Source: Schistocephalus solidus
Lineage: Eukaryota > Platyhelminthes > Cestoda > Diphyllobothriidea > Diphyllobothriidae
DNA: 64,000 bases
Direction: 5' to 3'
Assembly (NCBI GenBank): GCA_017591395.1
Contig: WEDG01001506.1
Coordinates: forward strand, 1-64,000
Shown one piece after another: positions 1 through 11,820 of the stretch (the first letter of the stretch is position 1; every line of letters begins with the position of its first letter). Position numbers and translations under genes: made by a program. A model generated the notes under the pieces. That model saw only the letters and a list, made by a program, of their open reading frames with translations. It searched no databases and was not told the DNA's origin.

Positions 1-400
1 ACCACCACCACCGCTGCCACCACCACCAGCAGCGATGGGGACTCTCTCCTAAACTGTCCTCATTGCGACCGCACATTCACCTCATGCATCGGCCTGGTCG
101 GTCACTTGCGATTCTATCGTACAGAGACTGGTGAATCAGTGCCTGGAGCATCAGCTGACAGGATCAGGGGAGTCTCGTGCCGTGCCATTCACCTGCGCCC
201 AAACCTGTCTCTTGTCTTCTTGACTCTGTCTTGCCACCGGGCACAGACGGGTGAGGGAGGAGAAAGTGCGGTTGCTGCAGCGCAAGTCTACTATCACATA
301 AATCTAACCCACACGCAAGTCAATGTCCCTGCACCACCCTGCTGTGGAGCATACGTTGGACATCGTCAGATCACGATGGTGGAACTGGGGTGTTTTGCAC
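1..400 (+). mobile_element. ZnF-LINE 3' fragment (zinc finger plus 3' UTR tail)
   Basis: Frame 1 is open from the window edge. It encodes a Thr/Ser-rich linker and then one zinc-finger module (C-x2-C-x12-H, about 55-120) with the GLVGHLR core seen in the other copies here. The final His of the expected H-x3-H is Tyr (HLRFY), so the finger is damaged. From about 180 the sequence switches directly to the family's 3' UTR tail (CTTCTTGACTCTGTCTTG, then the CTACTATCAC block and a GTGGAGCATACG block), so the part between finger and tail is deleted. The tail ends near 400. The same tail recurs at 4850, 16583, 18595, 42355, 52200, 56880 and 60040. It sits in an intron of the synthetase gene and continues beyond the left edge. 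Confidence 0.75.
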
Positions 401-817
401 GCATACACGGAGCTACATTCCAGGTCGAACGGTGCACCCACGCCCATTCCCAATCGTTTGGGCCTTGTTTTACCACTGGAGCAGAACGGCGCGAGACAAT
501 ATACTAAGGGTATTGCGCGCCTCATTCCTGGTGGTGAGCATTATCGTCCTCGACGAAGCAACTAAATTATCGGGCAGCTGTTTGAGCTATATATTTTAGC
601 CAAGTTCACTACTCATTTTGTGGATTATGAAAGTGAGCAGACAAGTTTACTGGGGCCCCGTTTATCAGGTAGGTAACAACGCAATCAGATAGAAAGGGAC
701 CTCTGATCTCACTTCTCAATACGAAGCAGGTATTATCCTTGAAGAAAGGAATTGAGGTTTAAAAGCAGGGTCCATTTATAACAGGGGTTAATCTTGTTTT
801 TCCATTCTTTGTTATAG
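401..817 (+). other. Intron sequence upstream of the ACSL penultimate exon
   Basis: No coding or repeat signal recognised after the LINE tail. It ends in a T-rich tract and TTATAG acceptor (AG at 816-817) directly before the exon. The upstream exons of this gene lie outside the window. Confidence 0.6.
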
Positions 818-1144
818 AATGACTGCCTTAAAATAGTTGACCGATGTAAGCACATCTTCAAGCTGTCCCAGGGCGAGTATGTGGCTCCGGAGAAAGTGGA
901 GTTGGTCTATCAGGAATCTCTTCTAATAAGCAATGTCTTTGTTGATGGCAGCCCACTGAGTTCCTTTCCAGTGGCGATCATTGTGCCCGACAAGCAGGGT
1001 GTTCTTCGTGCGCTGAACGAAAACGGCAAGAACTTCAATAACTGCGCCCTAAGAACACTTTGTGAAAGCTCACTCGTGAAGACACTCATCTACAAGGACT
1101 GCATTCGCCTCGGTGAAAAAGCTAAGCTAAGAGGCTTTGAAAAG
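818..1144 (+). CDS. ACSL: Long-chain acyl-CoA synthetase, penultimate coding exon
   Basis: The exon is 109 codons in phase 0, between an AG acceptor at 816-817 and an AAG|GTGCGT donor at 1145. It begins NDCLKIVDRCKHIFKLSQGE and continues YVAPEKVELVY, the diagnostic C-terminal hinge region of long-chain acyl-CoA ligases (usual form: [25 protein letters not shown]). The hinge Asp-Arg pair of the adenylate-forming superfamily is kept. Later, VPDKQGVL and RLGEKAKLRGFEK match the lid region of the ACSL1/5/6-type enzymes. The enzyme activates long-chain fatty acids to acyl-CoA with ATP, usually on ER or mitochondrial outer membranes. Cestodes cannot make fatty acids de novo, so host lipid activation is a plausible role. 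One oddity is Cys in DRCKH, where Lys is usual. Reading frame and splice sites are intact, so this looks functional. The ACSL subtype is not certain. Confidence 0.93.
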
Positions 1145-3020
1145 GTGCGTATTTTTAAGTCTTTGCTTGCCTTTTTGTGATTACTTTAAAGCTTGGTAGA
1201 CCAAAAAGAAATTAAAGGCTGGACAAGAAACTGTGGCAACCAGATGCATGCTCCGAAATTGTACTTTAGGCGCGGGATCTTCCCGATTTGATAGGAATAA
1301 AACCAGAATTTCAAACACCACAATGCTTTTTTGTAGACCCCGTCTCTATTATGTCACCAAATGGGCAGTCAATGCTCTGCGTATAAAAGTATTTTCTATC
1401 CTAGTAGGAAATATGGACAATTTCAAACGTTAAAAGTAGCTGAACTTGGTCTCGCTAAAACTTAAGGAACTTCAGAAATAATGATTAAATGGCGTTTTCC
1501 TTTTTGTGGTAGATTTTACAGCCCTATTTTTTTATATTTTAACTGCCTTGTTGGGCATAATAATTGGAGTAATGCTGGCGTGTTGGAAAGGGATAGTTGA
1601 GGTTGTGTTGGTGTAGCTGATAGATGTAGATGTAGCGTTACGCTAACCGTTAGGTTTTGAGTTAAAATTCGTGTTAGGGTTTAGAATCGGAAATATGTAC
1701 ACTTTCAGAAAATTAGTCCAATACCTCTTGTGTTAATGATACGAAAGTTCTTATCCCGCATCCTGGGGGTGAAGGCTGTAAAACGTATTCCGATCGTGTG
1801 TTGAGCCAAATAGCGTTATAGCCATTTTAAGGGAAATCGGTGTCACCGACACGGTGTTTTTGTCAGTTGCGTGCATCGATAACTCTACCTGTCTCCTCAT
1901 GCATCTATATAAATAACTGCATTGGTCATAAAGTTATCCGCATGTCCATCTCCATAAACCATTAGTTATTAATGGACTGAAGTGCTGCAGTAACACTTGC
2001 ATTAGTGACACGGTAGGCCTAGAACTAGTTCGGGCAAATGTTGACTAAACCTCCTGCCTCTTTTTTTTCTGTCTTCGTTGAGCTCTTAACGTTTTTCAAC
2101 GGTTTCACTTCCATTCTACAGCCTTTTTGGCCCCACAATAACAATGCCTATACCAAGCTGCCGATATGTCTTCTTTTCGTTAGAGTTCGTTCGCGTCATT
2201 TCCAGGTGTTACAAAACCTCAACTAGTACTTTATGCTAAAAGCTAGAGTTGCGCCCTAACAAACCGATTGTCAAGACCTTAACAGTGTCAGCTCGGTGAC
2301 CACGGCCAACAGATATCAGGCTTGAGTGTAACTAAAGCTCGAAGCGAAACAGGACAGAAGCTTGAAGCATAAGCGAAGAGGCAGTCAGCACGCAGCAGCA
2401 AAATAGTTCTTCAGAAATAAAACTATCAAAGCAGATAGTTGTTAAAAGGGCGTTAAAGTGACGGTATAAAACATTTAACACTCCACCAAACCCGCTATCT
2501 GTGAGCAATTACGGAAACAGGCTGCCTATATCAAAAGCTGCAGATTTGAATGTTTTTGAGCGTTATTTTCCATCTCCCGTAAGAGCTTATTCTCGCCGAA
2601 CACATCGATCAGGTTCTAGATGTCAATATAAACTGCCAAATTCACCTCTAGCCTTCCTATTACGACCTCTCCGGCTCTGCGTTACTATAGCTTGCTAGAG
2701 TTTCATTCACCGTGCTTATACGCAGCCATTCAACAAATAGCCCTCTTAAATACAAGTGATCACTTTAAAAAGCGAAAAGCTGAAACAAAGTCGGGTTTTC
2801 ATGCAGCATACGCTTCTTTTCGCAACTGCTAACTGAAATTAAGCAAGGTCAGTGATACACGCCAATATTTTCCTCAGAATGGATGCCTTTCTTTCTCAAA
2901 ATCGCTTTAAATTTACACCCTCATCAGTACTTATTAAGACAGATTTGGTCTACTAGCAGAACACGATGTTGATGGAAAACCTTTTCAATACTCTCTGTAC
3001 TATCTTTTACTTCTGTTTAG
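1145..3020 (+). other. ACSL last intron (1.88 kb)
   Basis: Bounded by the GTGCGT donor and a TTTTACTTCTGTTTAG acceptor. It contains no recognisable coding sequence. Around 1640-1690 there are loose TTAGGG-like words, too degenerate to call telomeric. No element boundary is evident. Confidence 0.8.
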
Positions 3021-3161
3021 GTGAGGAACATTCACCTAACTCCTCGTGCCTTTACCGTTGAAAATGGCCTTCTTACTCCGACACTCAAGGCCTCGCGACA
3101 CGCTATAAGGAGGTGTTATTCCAAGGAACTGGTTCTTCTGCAGAAGGAACCCATGTCCTGA
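3021..3161 (+). CDS. ACSL: Long-chain acyl-CoA synthetase, terminal coding exon with stop
   Basis: This exon joins the previous one in phase 0: ...GFEK + VRNIHLTPRAFTVENGLLTP, then TLKASRHAIRRCYSKELVLL and TGA at 3159-3161. The ENGLLTPTLKA segment is the conserved C-terminal motif of long-chain acyl-CoA ligases (usual form NGLLTPTMKAKR) and includes the lid lysine equivalent. The encoded tail is 46 residues, normal for the family. No AATAAA or ATTAAA is visible in the 400 bp after the stop, so the poly(A) signal is either variant or further away. Together the two exons give the last 155 residues. Confidence 0.92.
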   Translation: MRNIHLTPRAFTVENGLLTPTLKASRHAIRRCYSKELVLLQKEPMS

Positions 3162-3600
3162 TACCCCAAACGTCTATACTTTTGTTTTAACCTCTTTTAT
3201 ATTTCCCCTCCTTGCTCTTTGTCGAAGGCTTTTTTGATTTTTTAACCCTGCTTACAACTTTGACAGCGCTTTTTTCCAAGAGACAGTAGAAAGCCAACGT
3301 AACCACTTAAGCAGAGATACTAATTAGTCGAGTTTTATGTAATTTATTCGCTTTTACTCCTCTCTGCCACATGGTGTTTGTGAATTTTACCGTTCACTTT
3401 GGCCAGCTCTAACTGCGGAAATTTAAATCAACTCACTTAATTTTTCTATTTTTTTGTTTTAGTAAAAAATATTATGAGTATATCCACGGTCTAGAGCCAT
3501 GCGTGTAAACCAGCGAATGGGACAAGTCAAAAATTAGCCGAACGTGCTAAATTATGATTTCTCCAGGGGTTTCGAAAGACACGGTCATTAGCGCTCTTAT
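3162..3600. other. 3' flank of ACSL, nothing recognised
   Basis: T-rich sequence, presumably the 3' UTR and downstream flank. No canonical poly(A) hexamer and no repeat match seen. Confidence 0.5.
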
Positions 3601-3920
3601 TTAACCGCTTTCTCTTTTGCGTTCACGTAGGTTGGGAATAATTCCCTTATCGTAAGTATGCGCTCTCCGTTCGGTTACAGGACCCACTTGTCCCGTTGTG
3701 CCTTGGAGCTCATTCTCGAGCCCCGCCAGCAGCCGCAATGCTGCTAATGATATAGGCAGAATAACATGACCGAAAAAGACAAGGGTGGCTGGAATAGCCA
3801 TTTCTGGCTTACTAACCATCATCAGCCAGTTATACCCAACCCCAGGCGTCCGAGGCTCAAACTCGCGACCAATGAGTTAGAAGTCTAACGCTCTACCCAC
3901 TGCACCACCCTCTGCCACCA
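3601..3920 (-). repeat. tRNA-derived SINE copy
   Basis: Read on the minus strand, the head (about 3915-3850) has a box-A-like GTGGGTAGAGCG, a stem region around GTTAGACTTCTAAC and a box-B-like GGTCGCGAGTTTGAGCC. It is followed by a body with ACTGGCTGATGATGG and GCCAGAAATGGCTATTCCAG. The same head and body order is seen at 3953, 12230 and 57610, which supports a dispersed Pol III-type SINE family rather than a tRNA gene. Confidence 0.62.
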
Positions 3921-3952
3921 TAGGTTATATTCCCGATCGAAACCAGCATGAC

Positions 3953-4170
3953 CACGAGCTCCTGACGCAGTGGGTAGAGTGTTAGACTTCTAACCAGCAG
4001 GGTGCGATTTCAAGCCTCGGGCGCCACATCGCCTGGGAGTGGTTATGGCTGGCTGATGACAGCTAATAAGTCAGAAATGGTCATTCCAGTTTCCTTTGTC
4101 TTTGTCGTTCATGTTTTTCTGCTTATAATTCCCTTATCTACTTTCATTTTATCTTTTATCAAAGTGCTTT
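3953..4170 (+). repeat. tRNA-derived SINE copy
   Basis: The head GCAGTGGGTAGAGTGTTAGA resembles a tRNA D-arm/box A. It is followed by a box-B-like TGCGATTTCAAGCCTC and then the body GCTGATGACAGCTAATAAG and TCATTCCAGTTTCCTTTGTC. It lies head to head with the minus copy at 3601-3920, about 30 bp apart. Confidence 0.62.
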
Positions 4171-4380
4171 GCGTCGAAACCACTGCGAGTTGATCGCGTA
4201 CCGACAAATGGTTAGTTTAAATTTTAACCAACGTTTCCGTATGCTTCTGGTATGTAAGTAGAAATACCTGGATAATAGATACCAGCACTAAACGTAATCA
4301 GCATACGTACAAAAATCTGTGCTGCATTTATTTTAGACCTCAGCAGGCCCCAATCTCCTTTCCCGACCACTGAACGCACT

Positions 4381-4715
4381 TCATGATCTAATTAGTTTGG
4401 ATACACCGTCGGCATCTGATATATTTGATGTGTCGTGACGAACCTTTTTTCCATACTGAACGTAGTTAAACAACCGTTTTGAGTAGGTAAAAGATTTCTT
4501 GGTTCTGGGAAGTCTAATCATCTGCTTGGAACGATAGGCACCTTTGTCTGAACCTACGGAAAGTTTGACTGAGTGCCCAGTTTCCGAAACTGAGACTCGC
4601 GATGACTGGCTAGAGGCCAACCCACCCAACCCTAGGTTTGCAGGACCTGGGATTTGAACCCGGGTCAGTAAGTATCAGGAAGTCCAACGCTCAACCACTG
4701 ACCCATGTTTCCGTT
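4381..4715 (-). repeat. tRNA-derived repeat, second head type
   Basis: On the minus strand from about 4710, GGTCAGTGGTTGAGCGTTGG (box A) is followed by GACCCGGGTTCAAATCCCAG (box B and T-arm: TTCAAAT loop with mostly paired flanks). A non-tRNA body follows. The region between is too long and lacks a CCA-adjacent acceptor pairing for a clear tRNA gene, so I call it a SINE or tRNA pseudogene. It carries a chance 82-codon ORF. Confidence 0.5.
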
Positions 4716-4849
4716 TTCATGTCGCTCGTAAAGGGGAATATCAGTTATTGTGAAATGGTAGATCATTGGAATTCGTGACACTCAATGACATAAGACTGCT
4801 TTTTTCAAATCCCAGATGTCCAAGTGAACCAGAAATGACAATCCCAGTT

Positions 4850-5180
4850 TTCTTTTGTTGGCATTCTTCTGCAACTGCATGTGAGGGCGCTGGAATGGAC
4901 CGTAAGGCGCAACGGGAGCGGGCATGTCCCGTGGCCCGATTGGTGAACGCACTTCCACTAAAACTGCGCCACCTGCGCCCTCTCCCGCCTCCAGTCCTCT
5001 TAAGTTGATCATGATATGTGGCCAAAATACGAGAGGAAAAGAGATTGCAGTGGGTGCTTCGCAAGTCTGCTATCACTATAAACTAAAGCATGTGCGAATC
5101 CCCGTGCCTGTGCCCAACTTCACGTGGGCCTCGTCGGAAATGACGTTCCAACTTGTGCTGTCCCCAACTAATTAGCGTGC
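4850..5180 (+). mobile_element. ZnF-LINE 3' UTR tail, 5'-truncated and diverged
   Basis: It follows the family order: GCGCCACCTGCGCCCTCTCC, a degraded CAGTCCTCTTAAG region, GCAAGTCTGCTATCACTATA and a terminal CTCGTCGGAAATGACGTTCC block near 5150. No coding part remains. ORFs crossing it on both strands are chance frames. Confidence 0.6.
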
Positions 5181-5294
5181 ATACATTCTGAATTTGCAAA
5201 AAGTTGTTTTTTATTACGTTTATAAAATACTTACTTGGATATAAAAGGTTAATCCAATGTCATATCGTTCTGCTGGTCAGCATTTAATATACAC

Positions 5295-5298
<4 letters not shown>

Positions 5299-5342
<44 letters not shown>
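5299..5342. repeat. (CT)n microsatellite
   Basis: About 44 bp of uninterrupted CT dinucleotides. Confidence 0.95.
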
Positions 5343-5347
<5 letters not shown>

Positions 5348-8300
5348 GTTTGATGGACGCTTCATCGATCGGTTCCTGGACGAGTGAGTCCAATCCAATG
5401 ATCTAACCATTGAGCCCATGGCGCAATGACCGTATCTTCATGATTATTTTACTGATCAATACCCACAGGGCTGGTCGCGGGAATAACTACCCCAATTAAT
5501 TAGATTCCAAGAGTGTCTACTCAGTTGAGGTAGGTTACTTAATATACGCTTAAAAGTATCTCTAAAACCCATGGCCGTTAAAAGCGCCTTCTTCTTTCTC
5601 TGTCTGATTGGTGTCCAGTCGGCCAAGTTGATTCCTACTATTTGAAATAAACCTTAGATGTCATTTACGATGCGCTACATACTTCATCATTGGTCTCCTA
5701 CTATGCACGGGCTTTTTCGCTGGAAAACTTCCCTTTGTCTTTATGTGGACGACTGTTAATCTAGTTAATGGTTTCAAGGTGATCTCTGTCGCAGACAACG
5801 TCGGGAAAGCGTACTGTGCACATGGGGACATTGTCCTCCATCGCGCTGGCTCCATCGCATAAATGTTTTCCTTGTCCAGTGAATGAAGCCTAGAACGCTC
5901 TTGCATACCCATGAATTTCTGGCTTTGTCTTGCGCACCGATTAGATCGGACATCGCAGTTTCTGTCGATTTTCTGCTGATGGCCAACAAAACAAGGTGAG
6001 CGTTCCAGTGAGTTGTTTTCTGCAAGTCAACCACCAAGGCGCGTGAAAGTGTCCACTGTCCCTTCTTCCAGGTTATTATCAGCGTCGGCAGCCAATGAGC
6101 CTCCCTTTCTTTTCTAAAATTACCCCGGTTCGCATATTCTTGTCCTAGATGGCAAGATCAGCGGTTTCTGTTTAGAGTGACTATTTATATTCTGTCGATT
6201 TTATGTTGATAAGCTATTTTGTCGTGCAAAAACGTTTGCGTAGACACTCCGATTGTCTTCTAACCCGTGAAAGCTAACAACCTCATGTCAGACTACGTAT
6301 ACGTCCTCTGTTTGTATAGGCACGCCTGAAGAGTAACCCGTATAGCTGTGAGCTCAGCAATACCTAATACGCCTTTGGCTACTGCGCACACGTCCAGTTG
6401 TGCCTCGGTACTATTATTAACTCTCCGAAAGCGTTAGCACAATTAACTCGTAGTCAGTCTTGTCTAGTAGCCTTAGGCATGTCAAGTCAAGCTAAGTTCA
6501 TTTAAGACGTCACATCGGTCTTTAAATTACGTTTCTCAGCTACCTAAATCGAATAAGTAGGCATTATACGAGAATAATTCATAAGATTCTTATTCCCATT
6601 CACTATCATCCGGTGATATGAATTCTTATCGTCAGGAGTAGGTTCGGTACAAAGCACACCTCATTCGAAGTTGGAATGGCAGTTAGCGTCTCCCATTAAG
6701 CGTTTTAGAGGTTGATGACATAGTAGAAGTTGACTTAGACCTTTTGAATTTCAGCTTGCCTGACCTTCGAGGGGACCAAATGTCAGCAATAAAAAATTTC
6801 GCAAGAATACCTCACTTCAAAGGTCATCCTAAAAACCCTCTGCCAGCACCTCCGAAACTTTCATTACGCAACACGTGAATCTCATCTTCACTTAGATCCT
6901 ACTTGAAATTCGATAGTCAGTATCGGAGGTGTATTGCAAACCGTGTTGTAGGGAAGGTGAAGGACCCGATTCCTTGCGTAGACTGATTACCCCCAAAGGC
7001 GCACGGCATCGTGACTATCCGTTCAAGATTTCATTTTTTTATAATTATCTGCGCGTACCGTAATTTTCTCAAGTAATATCCAACATAAAGATAAAATATT
7101 CTAATGTATCCGCCGGCTGTGAATTACGAAAACAATCAGCACGAGAATTTCATATGTCTATATTTACCTGATACTACTTGTTCCCTAACCCATTTTGAAA
7201 AACCAAAGCATTTTTTTCTAAATTGGTAGGTGATTCGTCTATAGGAGGAATGGCTGGATGGTAAAATTTCCAAGCTGAAGAGAGAGGAGTAGGGTATCAA
7301 TGAACGATATTCCCACTTTTAGACTTTCCGGAGGAAGAAGGATTCCAGCTGTCAGTCTTTTGGATTCATGCTGTTAGATACCGTGTGCATTCTTAAGGGT
7401 CAGCTGTAACGGTCCTTGTGGTGCCTACTGCTGGCTACACTCAGATACTTAGGTCGCTGAAGAGGAGTTGATTAAATATTCGCTTTTATTTTAGTTATTC
7501 AATTTACTTTTGAGGGAAATAGGCAAAAGCGTTGGCAAAAACATATGTTTTACAAGTTGGTATTCTATAGATAGCTCCCCATAGATTGTGAATCGATCGT
7601 TATTACTCGCGTGTTATCCATATAGTTTAAGCAGCATTGTCTTTCAAGATAATTTCAGCGCGGAATTGGCGTGAACTTAACTTGGCGTGAGGAATATGCC
7701 TGTCGGCCGTAGGAATGGCATTGCCGAAAATGTGTATGGAAAAGACTGAGAGTTTGTTTGCAGTCCTCGTGAATATTCCTCTGAATAAGGGATGTTCTCT
7801 GCATTCTCTGGCTTCCACATATAAGCATCACCTCGATATCACTAGGTTTGCGCACATGAACGTCCGCAAGTGTCAGCCCATGAAATGATTTCTTCCCCCA
7901 ACATTGAGCTTAGTTTATATCCAAGTATGAATGCGATACGACTGCCAAATTTACTCGAGCATGTCGGCTTTTTCGTAATATTTACTCTCTTCTGGGTCAG
8001 CTGCAACCGTTCTAGTATAACCTCCCACAAAAATTGTTATTTAAACCTATTGAGCACTGTGACGCAGATTCAGTGAAACAAAAGGATATAGACGTCTTGT
8101 GTGAGGTAAAGAGTCTCGTTCAAATAACGCCATTATAAACTGGACGACAGCTCTTAATTCGGCCCATAAAGTATACAATGATTTACTATGCCTACGGTCT
8201 TAATGAAGTCAAAGATGACTTCTTCGATATCTTCGCCGTGAACAGCGTTCCTTCAAGTGGTTCACATGTCATAATAATCTATTTAACAGGATAATTTGGC

Positions 8301-9169
8301 TGGGAAAGCCGAATGCATCCAAAAGGATCTTCTTAAGGGTTATATAAACTGCCGTTGGCCCCCAAATATCTTGTGTGGCTTGCACTTCTGCCTAATCGCT
8401 TCGTACGCCAGATGTTTCTACGGCTTTTTTTCAGCAGGCCTCTTAAGGCCTGTCAAAAACAGAACCGATGAGTATAAGAGAGTACTATTTAACGGAAATT
8501 GTTTAAGCCATAGGCGTGACAAATTACGTTGTACTTCGACAGGTGGGATAACTGCATTCGCTACTCAGAGGATTTATTTGGAAATAGAAATGGACCACCG
8601 TGTTTTCCCGTCTAGACAAATGTTGGGTAACTTTCTCAGCTACTACGGAGGCAGTTTCTTTATAAACCTCTATGCAGCCTTATCCTTATTATACCGCAAT
8701 CGGAACTCATTTTTCTTCCTGAATCTACGAAAATGACCTCCGTACCCCTTGAACGGAAATATTGTAACTTGCACTGACCGAGTCTAATAGAGATCCTGAT
8801 TTGATCATACCAGAATGCGGACTTTGTGACGCATTCGCCTTTTCCTGGATTCATCTCTAAAAAGGGATAACAGACTACTTCGTTTTTCTGTTTGCCGCCT
8901 AAACGTACAGAATTAGAGGCCCTAGACTAGCGTTTCCACTTTACAACAGTTTCGAGCAAAATTTTAACCTTAAAATCGGACTATTTAGAAACCCAGAAAA
9001 TTGGTGACCGCTTTTGAATTTAGAGCATACAGGTTAGAGGGTAGTGGTATTTCAAATGAAGTCTTTTTGAAAAATATTAAACCATCTCCATCACAATTAG
9101 ATTGCGTGATAATTAAAAGTACAATCGCACTTCAGCCATACTTTCTATTGGAAAAGCAGTTCAGAATTC
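5343..9169. other. Unassigned 3.8 kb
   Basis: No recognisable gene, RNA or element. It contains several ORFs of 60-146 codons. The longest is 8296-8736 (plus, 146 codons), with no motif I recognise and no splice-compatible neighbours. Overlapping minus frames at 5661-6037 (83 and 87 codons) are likewise unrecognised. These may be chance frames or very old repeat relics. Confidence 0.5.
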
Positions 9170-9178
9170 CGGCTGATA

Positions 9179-9832
9179 ATGCAGGAGCGTCATGGTGGGG
9201 GTGTGCTGACTTATGTCAGATATGGCCTGCTCGCGTCAGAAAAAAAGGAAAAGCTCGCGTGCGAAACTGAAGCCATCTGGCTCACCATCAGAACGCCGGG
9301 GTCTCAACCACTTGAGATCCTAACGGTCTACCAACCACCAAGAAACGATCCGCAGTCAGACAGTAGACTGATAGATGATTTAGAATCGTTTGCTAGTCGA
9401 TCCGAAGTAATGATTATGGGCGACTTTAACGCTCCGAATATCGATTGGAATCTGAGCTCGGCACCAGGCTCGGAATTAAACTTCGATCGCCGCCTCCTAG
9501 AAGCTATACACAAACGCTTCCTAACTCAACACGTCCTGTCTCCGACCAGAATACGCGAGGGGCAACAAGCTAATTGTTTGGACCTTGTATTGACAAAGGT
9601 GCCTGACAGCGTAGATGTTGTGAACTGTCTATCCCCGCTGGGCAAAAGTGATCACGTAGTCCGACAATGTGAATATTCACTCTTCTCTGTCCCCGATCGA
9701 AGCATCACAGTCAAACGCAACCTATGGCGTGGAGACTTTACCCAAATGAAAATTGATGTGCGCCATTTAGATTGGAATGAAACATTCACCGGGTGTATTC
9801 TTGAGGATTGGTTGCAATTTAAGGCCGTATAA
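9179..9832 (+). pseudogene. Endonuclease (APE-type) domain of the CR1-like LINE
   Basis: The frame reads GGGVLTYVRYGL, then EAIWLTIRTPGSQPLEILTV and YQPPRND, MIMGDFNAPNIDW (catalytic Asp/Asn of the exonuclease-endonuclease-phosphatase fold) and CLDLVLTKVPD, ending with GKSDHVVRQCEYS (catalytic SDH). The N-terminal part with the catalytic Glu is missing. In a full element this domain nicks target DNA for target-primed reverse transcription. The ORF stops at 9832 just before the linker, and the reading frame changes afterwards. Confidence 0.82.
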
Positions 9833-9898
9833 CAAGGACTTATCACCAACTACTGTCCTAATTCGAAAAAAAAGATCACCAACAGGCCCCAGTGGCTA

Positions 9899-11820
9899 AT
9901 GAACACACTAAAGAGTGAAGTAAACCGCAAGCGAAAGCTATGGCAAACTTATCTCAGGGAAAAGACCGCCGAATCGCTGACGAAGTACAAGACGCAGAGG
10001 AACAGGTTAAAAAGCCTGGTTTATAAAGCCCGCCAAAGTTTTGAGAGTAACTTGATAAACCGTGCAGCAGAAAACCCGAAGCTCTTCTACAACTACATTA
10101 GGCAGTGCACTCGAAATAAAGACCCCATCCCTTTGTTAAAAACGGATGAAGGCGTCCGAAACTTGCAAGGACGAAGAAAAAGGCTGAGCATCTATCTGAG
10201 TTCTTTCAGTCGGTTTTACGATAGAAGCCAATCTAACCGCTGATAACTATAGTGCGGAAGAGGTCTCGACAATTGACTCAGTGGTCATAACAGAACCTAT
10301 TGTTCTGCAGGAACTACTGAAGCTGGACGAAACCAAATCGCCAGGCCCTGATGTAATACCGGCAAACTTGTTGAAGGAGTTGACCGTAGAGTTGGCAGAA
10401 CCCTTGTGTCTACTCATCAAAGCCTCCCTCGCTGCAGGCAAATTGCCACCCGATTGAAAGACCGCGTGGATTTCCCCAATACATAAAAGTAGCAGCCGGG
10501 CTTCCGCAAATAACTACAGGCCGGTAAGTCTCACCTCCATATGTTGCAAGATTATGGAGCGAATCATCAAACGTGAACTGATGCAGTTTCTGGAGCGGCA
10601 TCATCTTCTCTCTGAAGCGCAGCACGGATTCCGCAGAGGAAGGTCCTGTTTAACTAATTTGCTCACCTGTCTGGAACGATGGACCCGAGCGGTCGATGAA
10701 GGAAATGTAGTGCACGCAGTGTACATAGACTTCAAGAAGGCCTTTGATAGCGATGCCTCACCAGCGTCTCCTATACAAACTCAACCGTATTGGGATAAGG
10801 GGCAAGCTTTTTGAAGTGGATCGAAAAACTTCTTGATTGGGCGATCTCAGATTGTCCGTCTTGGCGATCAGCAATCCGGCCGGAGGTGGTGGTTGAGAGT
10901 GGGGGTTCCTCAGGGCTCCGTCCTGGGCCTATCCTCTTCCTTATATACATTGATGATTGCGTAAGTGGCTTGGACTGTGACACCGCCATGTTTGCTGACG
11001 ATATAAAAGCTTTTGGAAGGTCATCCACAGCGCAGCTGATGAAGAAAATCTACAGGCGAACTTGCATCGACTCGAGGAATGGTCGCACAACTGGCTCCTC
11101 CCATTCAATGCTACCAAGTGCAATATTCTGCGATTCGGCAGAATCAGTTTCGGGCACCAGAGAATTTACTATCTGGACGACACACCGCTACCAGAGGTAG
11201 AGGCTCAGAAAGATCTAGGAGTATGGATCACGCCCACACTGAAGCCATCGTTCCATTGCTCAAAAGTAGCAAAATCTGCCATGTCAAGCTTGTATCTAAT
11301 TAAGCGAGCGTTCGCAAAGTTTGACAAAGAGTGCTTTAATAAGGTCTTCGGAATGTTCGTGCGAACACAATTGGAATTTGCCATACAAGCCTGGAGACCG
11401 TGGTCTGTCAAAGACCACAACACCCTTGAGAAGGTCCAAAGACGTGCAACCAAGCTTGTTCAAGGTCAAAGCTGCCTGCCTTATGAGACACGATTGTCTG
11501 ATCTCGATCTGTTTCCTCTAGACTATAGACAGCTACGCGGCGACTTAATACAAGCCTTTCGAATGCTGCGGCTTCAGGATAGTTGCCTTGCATCTGGCGA
11601 CTTCTTTGAGCTGGCCACTATCACTACTTTGCGAGGACATCCCATTTAACTACGAGTGACAGGTGCGAGACTCGTCACAAGAAGGTTCTTCTTCTCCAAC
11701 AGAGTGATTAAGGCCTGGAATGCTCTGCCGGCCGACATAATCATGTCCCCATCCGTTGACACTTTTAAGCGGAAGTTTGACCAGTACAGCCATAAGTACC
11801 ACCACGACATCCGAACCTAA
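9899..11820 (+). pseudogene. Reverse transcriptase of the CR1-like LINE
   Basis: The reading frame must be followed through several breaks. 9899-10243 is the basic linker (KARQSFESNLINRAAENPKL). A frameshift lies near 10175. 10247-10790 has LDETKSPGPDVIPANLLKEL, a Trp-to-stop change at 10455-10457 within PPD*KTAWISP, NNYRPVSLTSICCKIMERII, SEAQHGFRRGRSC and YIDFKKAFDS. Further shifts lie near 10752 and 10812. Next come the catalytic MFADDIKAF (FADD at 10991-11002) and, from 11062, the thumb region (EAQKDLGVWI) and C-terminus. An in-frame TAA at 11647-11649 interrupts the last 57 codons. The domain order and spacing are those of CR1-clade RT. Confidence 0.85.

Noticed and set aside
1630..1690. 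Interstitial telomere repeat
   Set aside because: Only one clear GTTAGGGTTTAG word and no periodicity.
5340..5440. Possible tRNA on the minus strand (a TGGTTAGATCATTGGA box-A-like word)
   Set aside because: No matching box B or T-arm in the right position.
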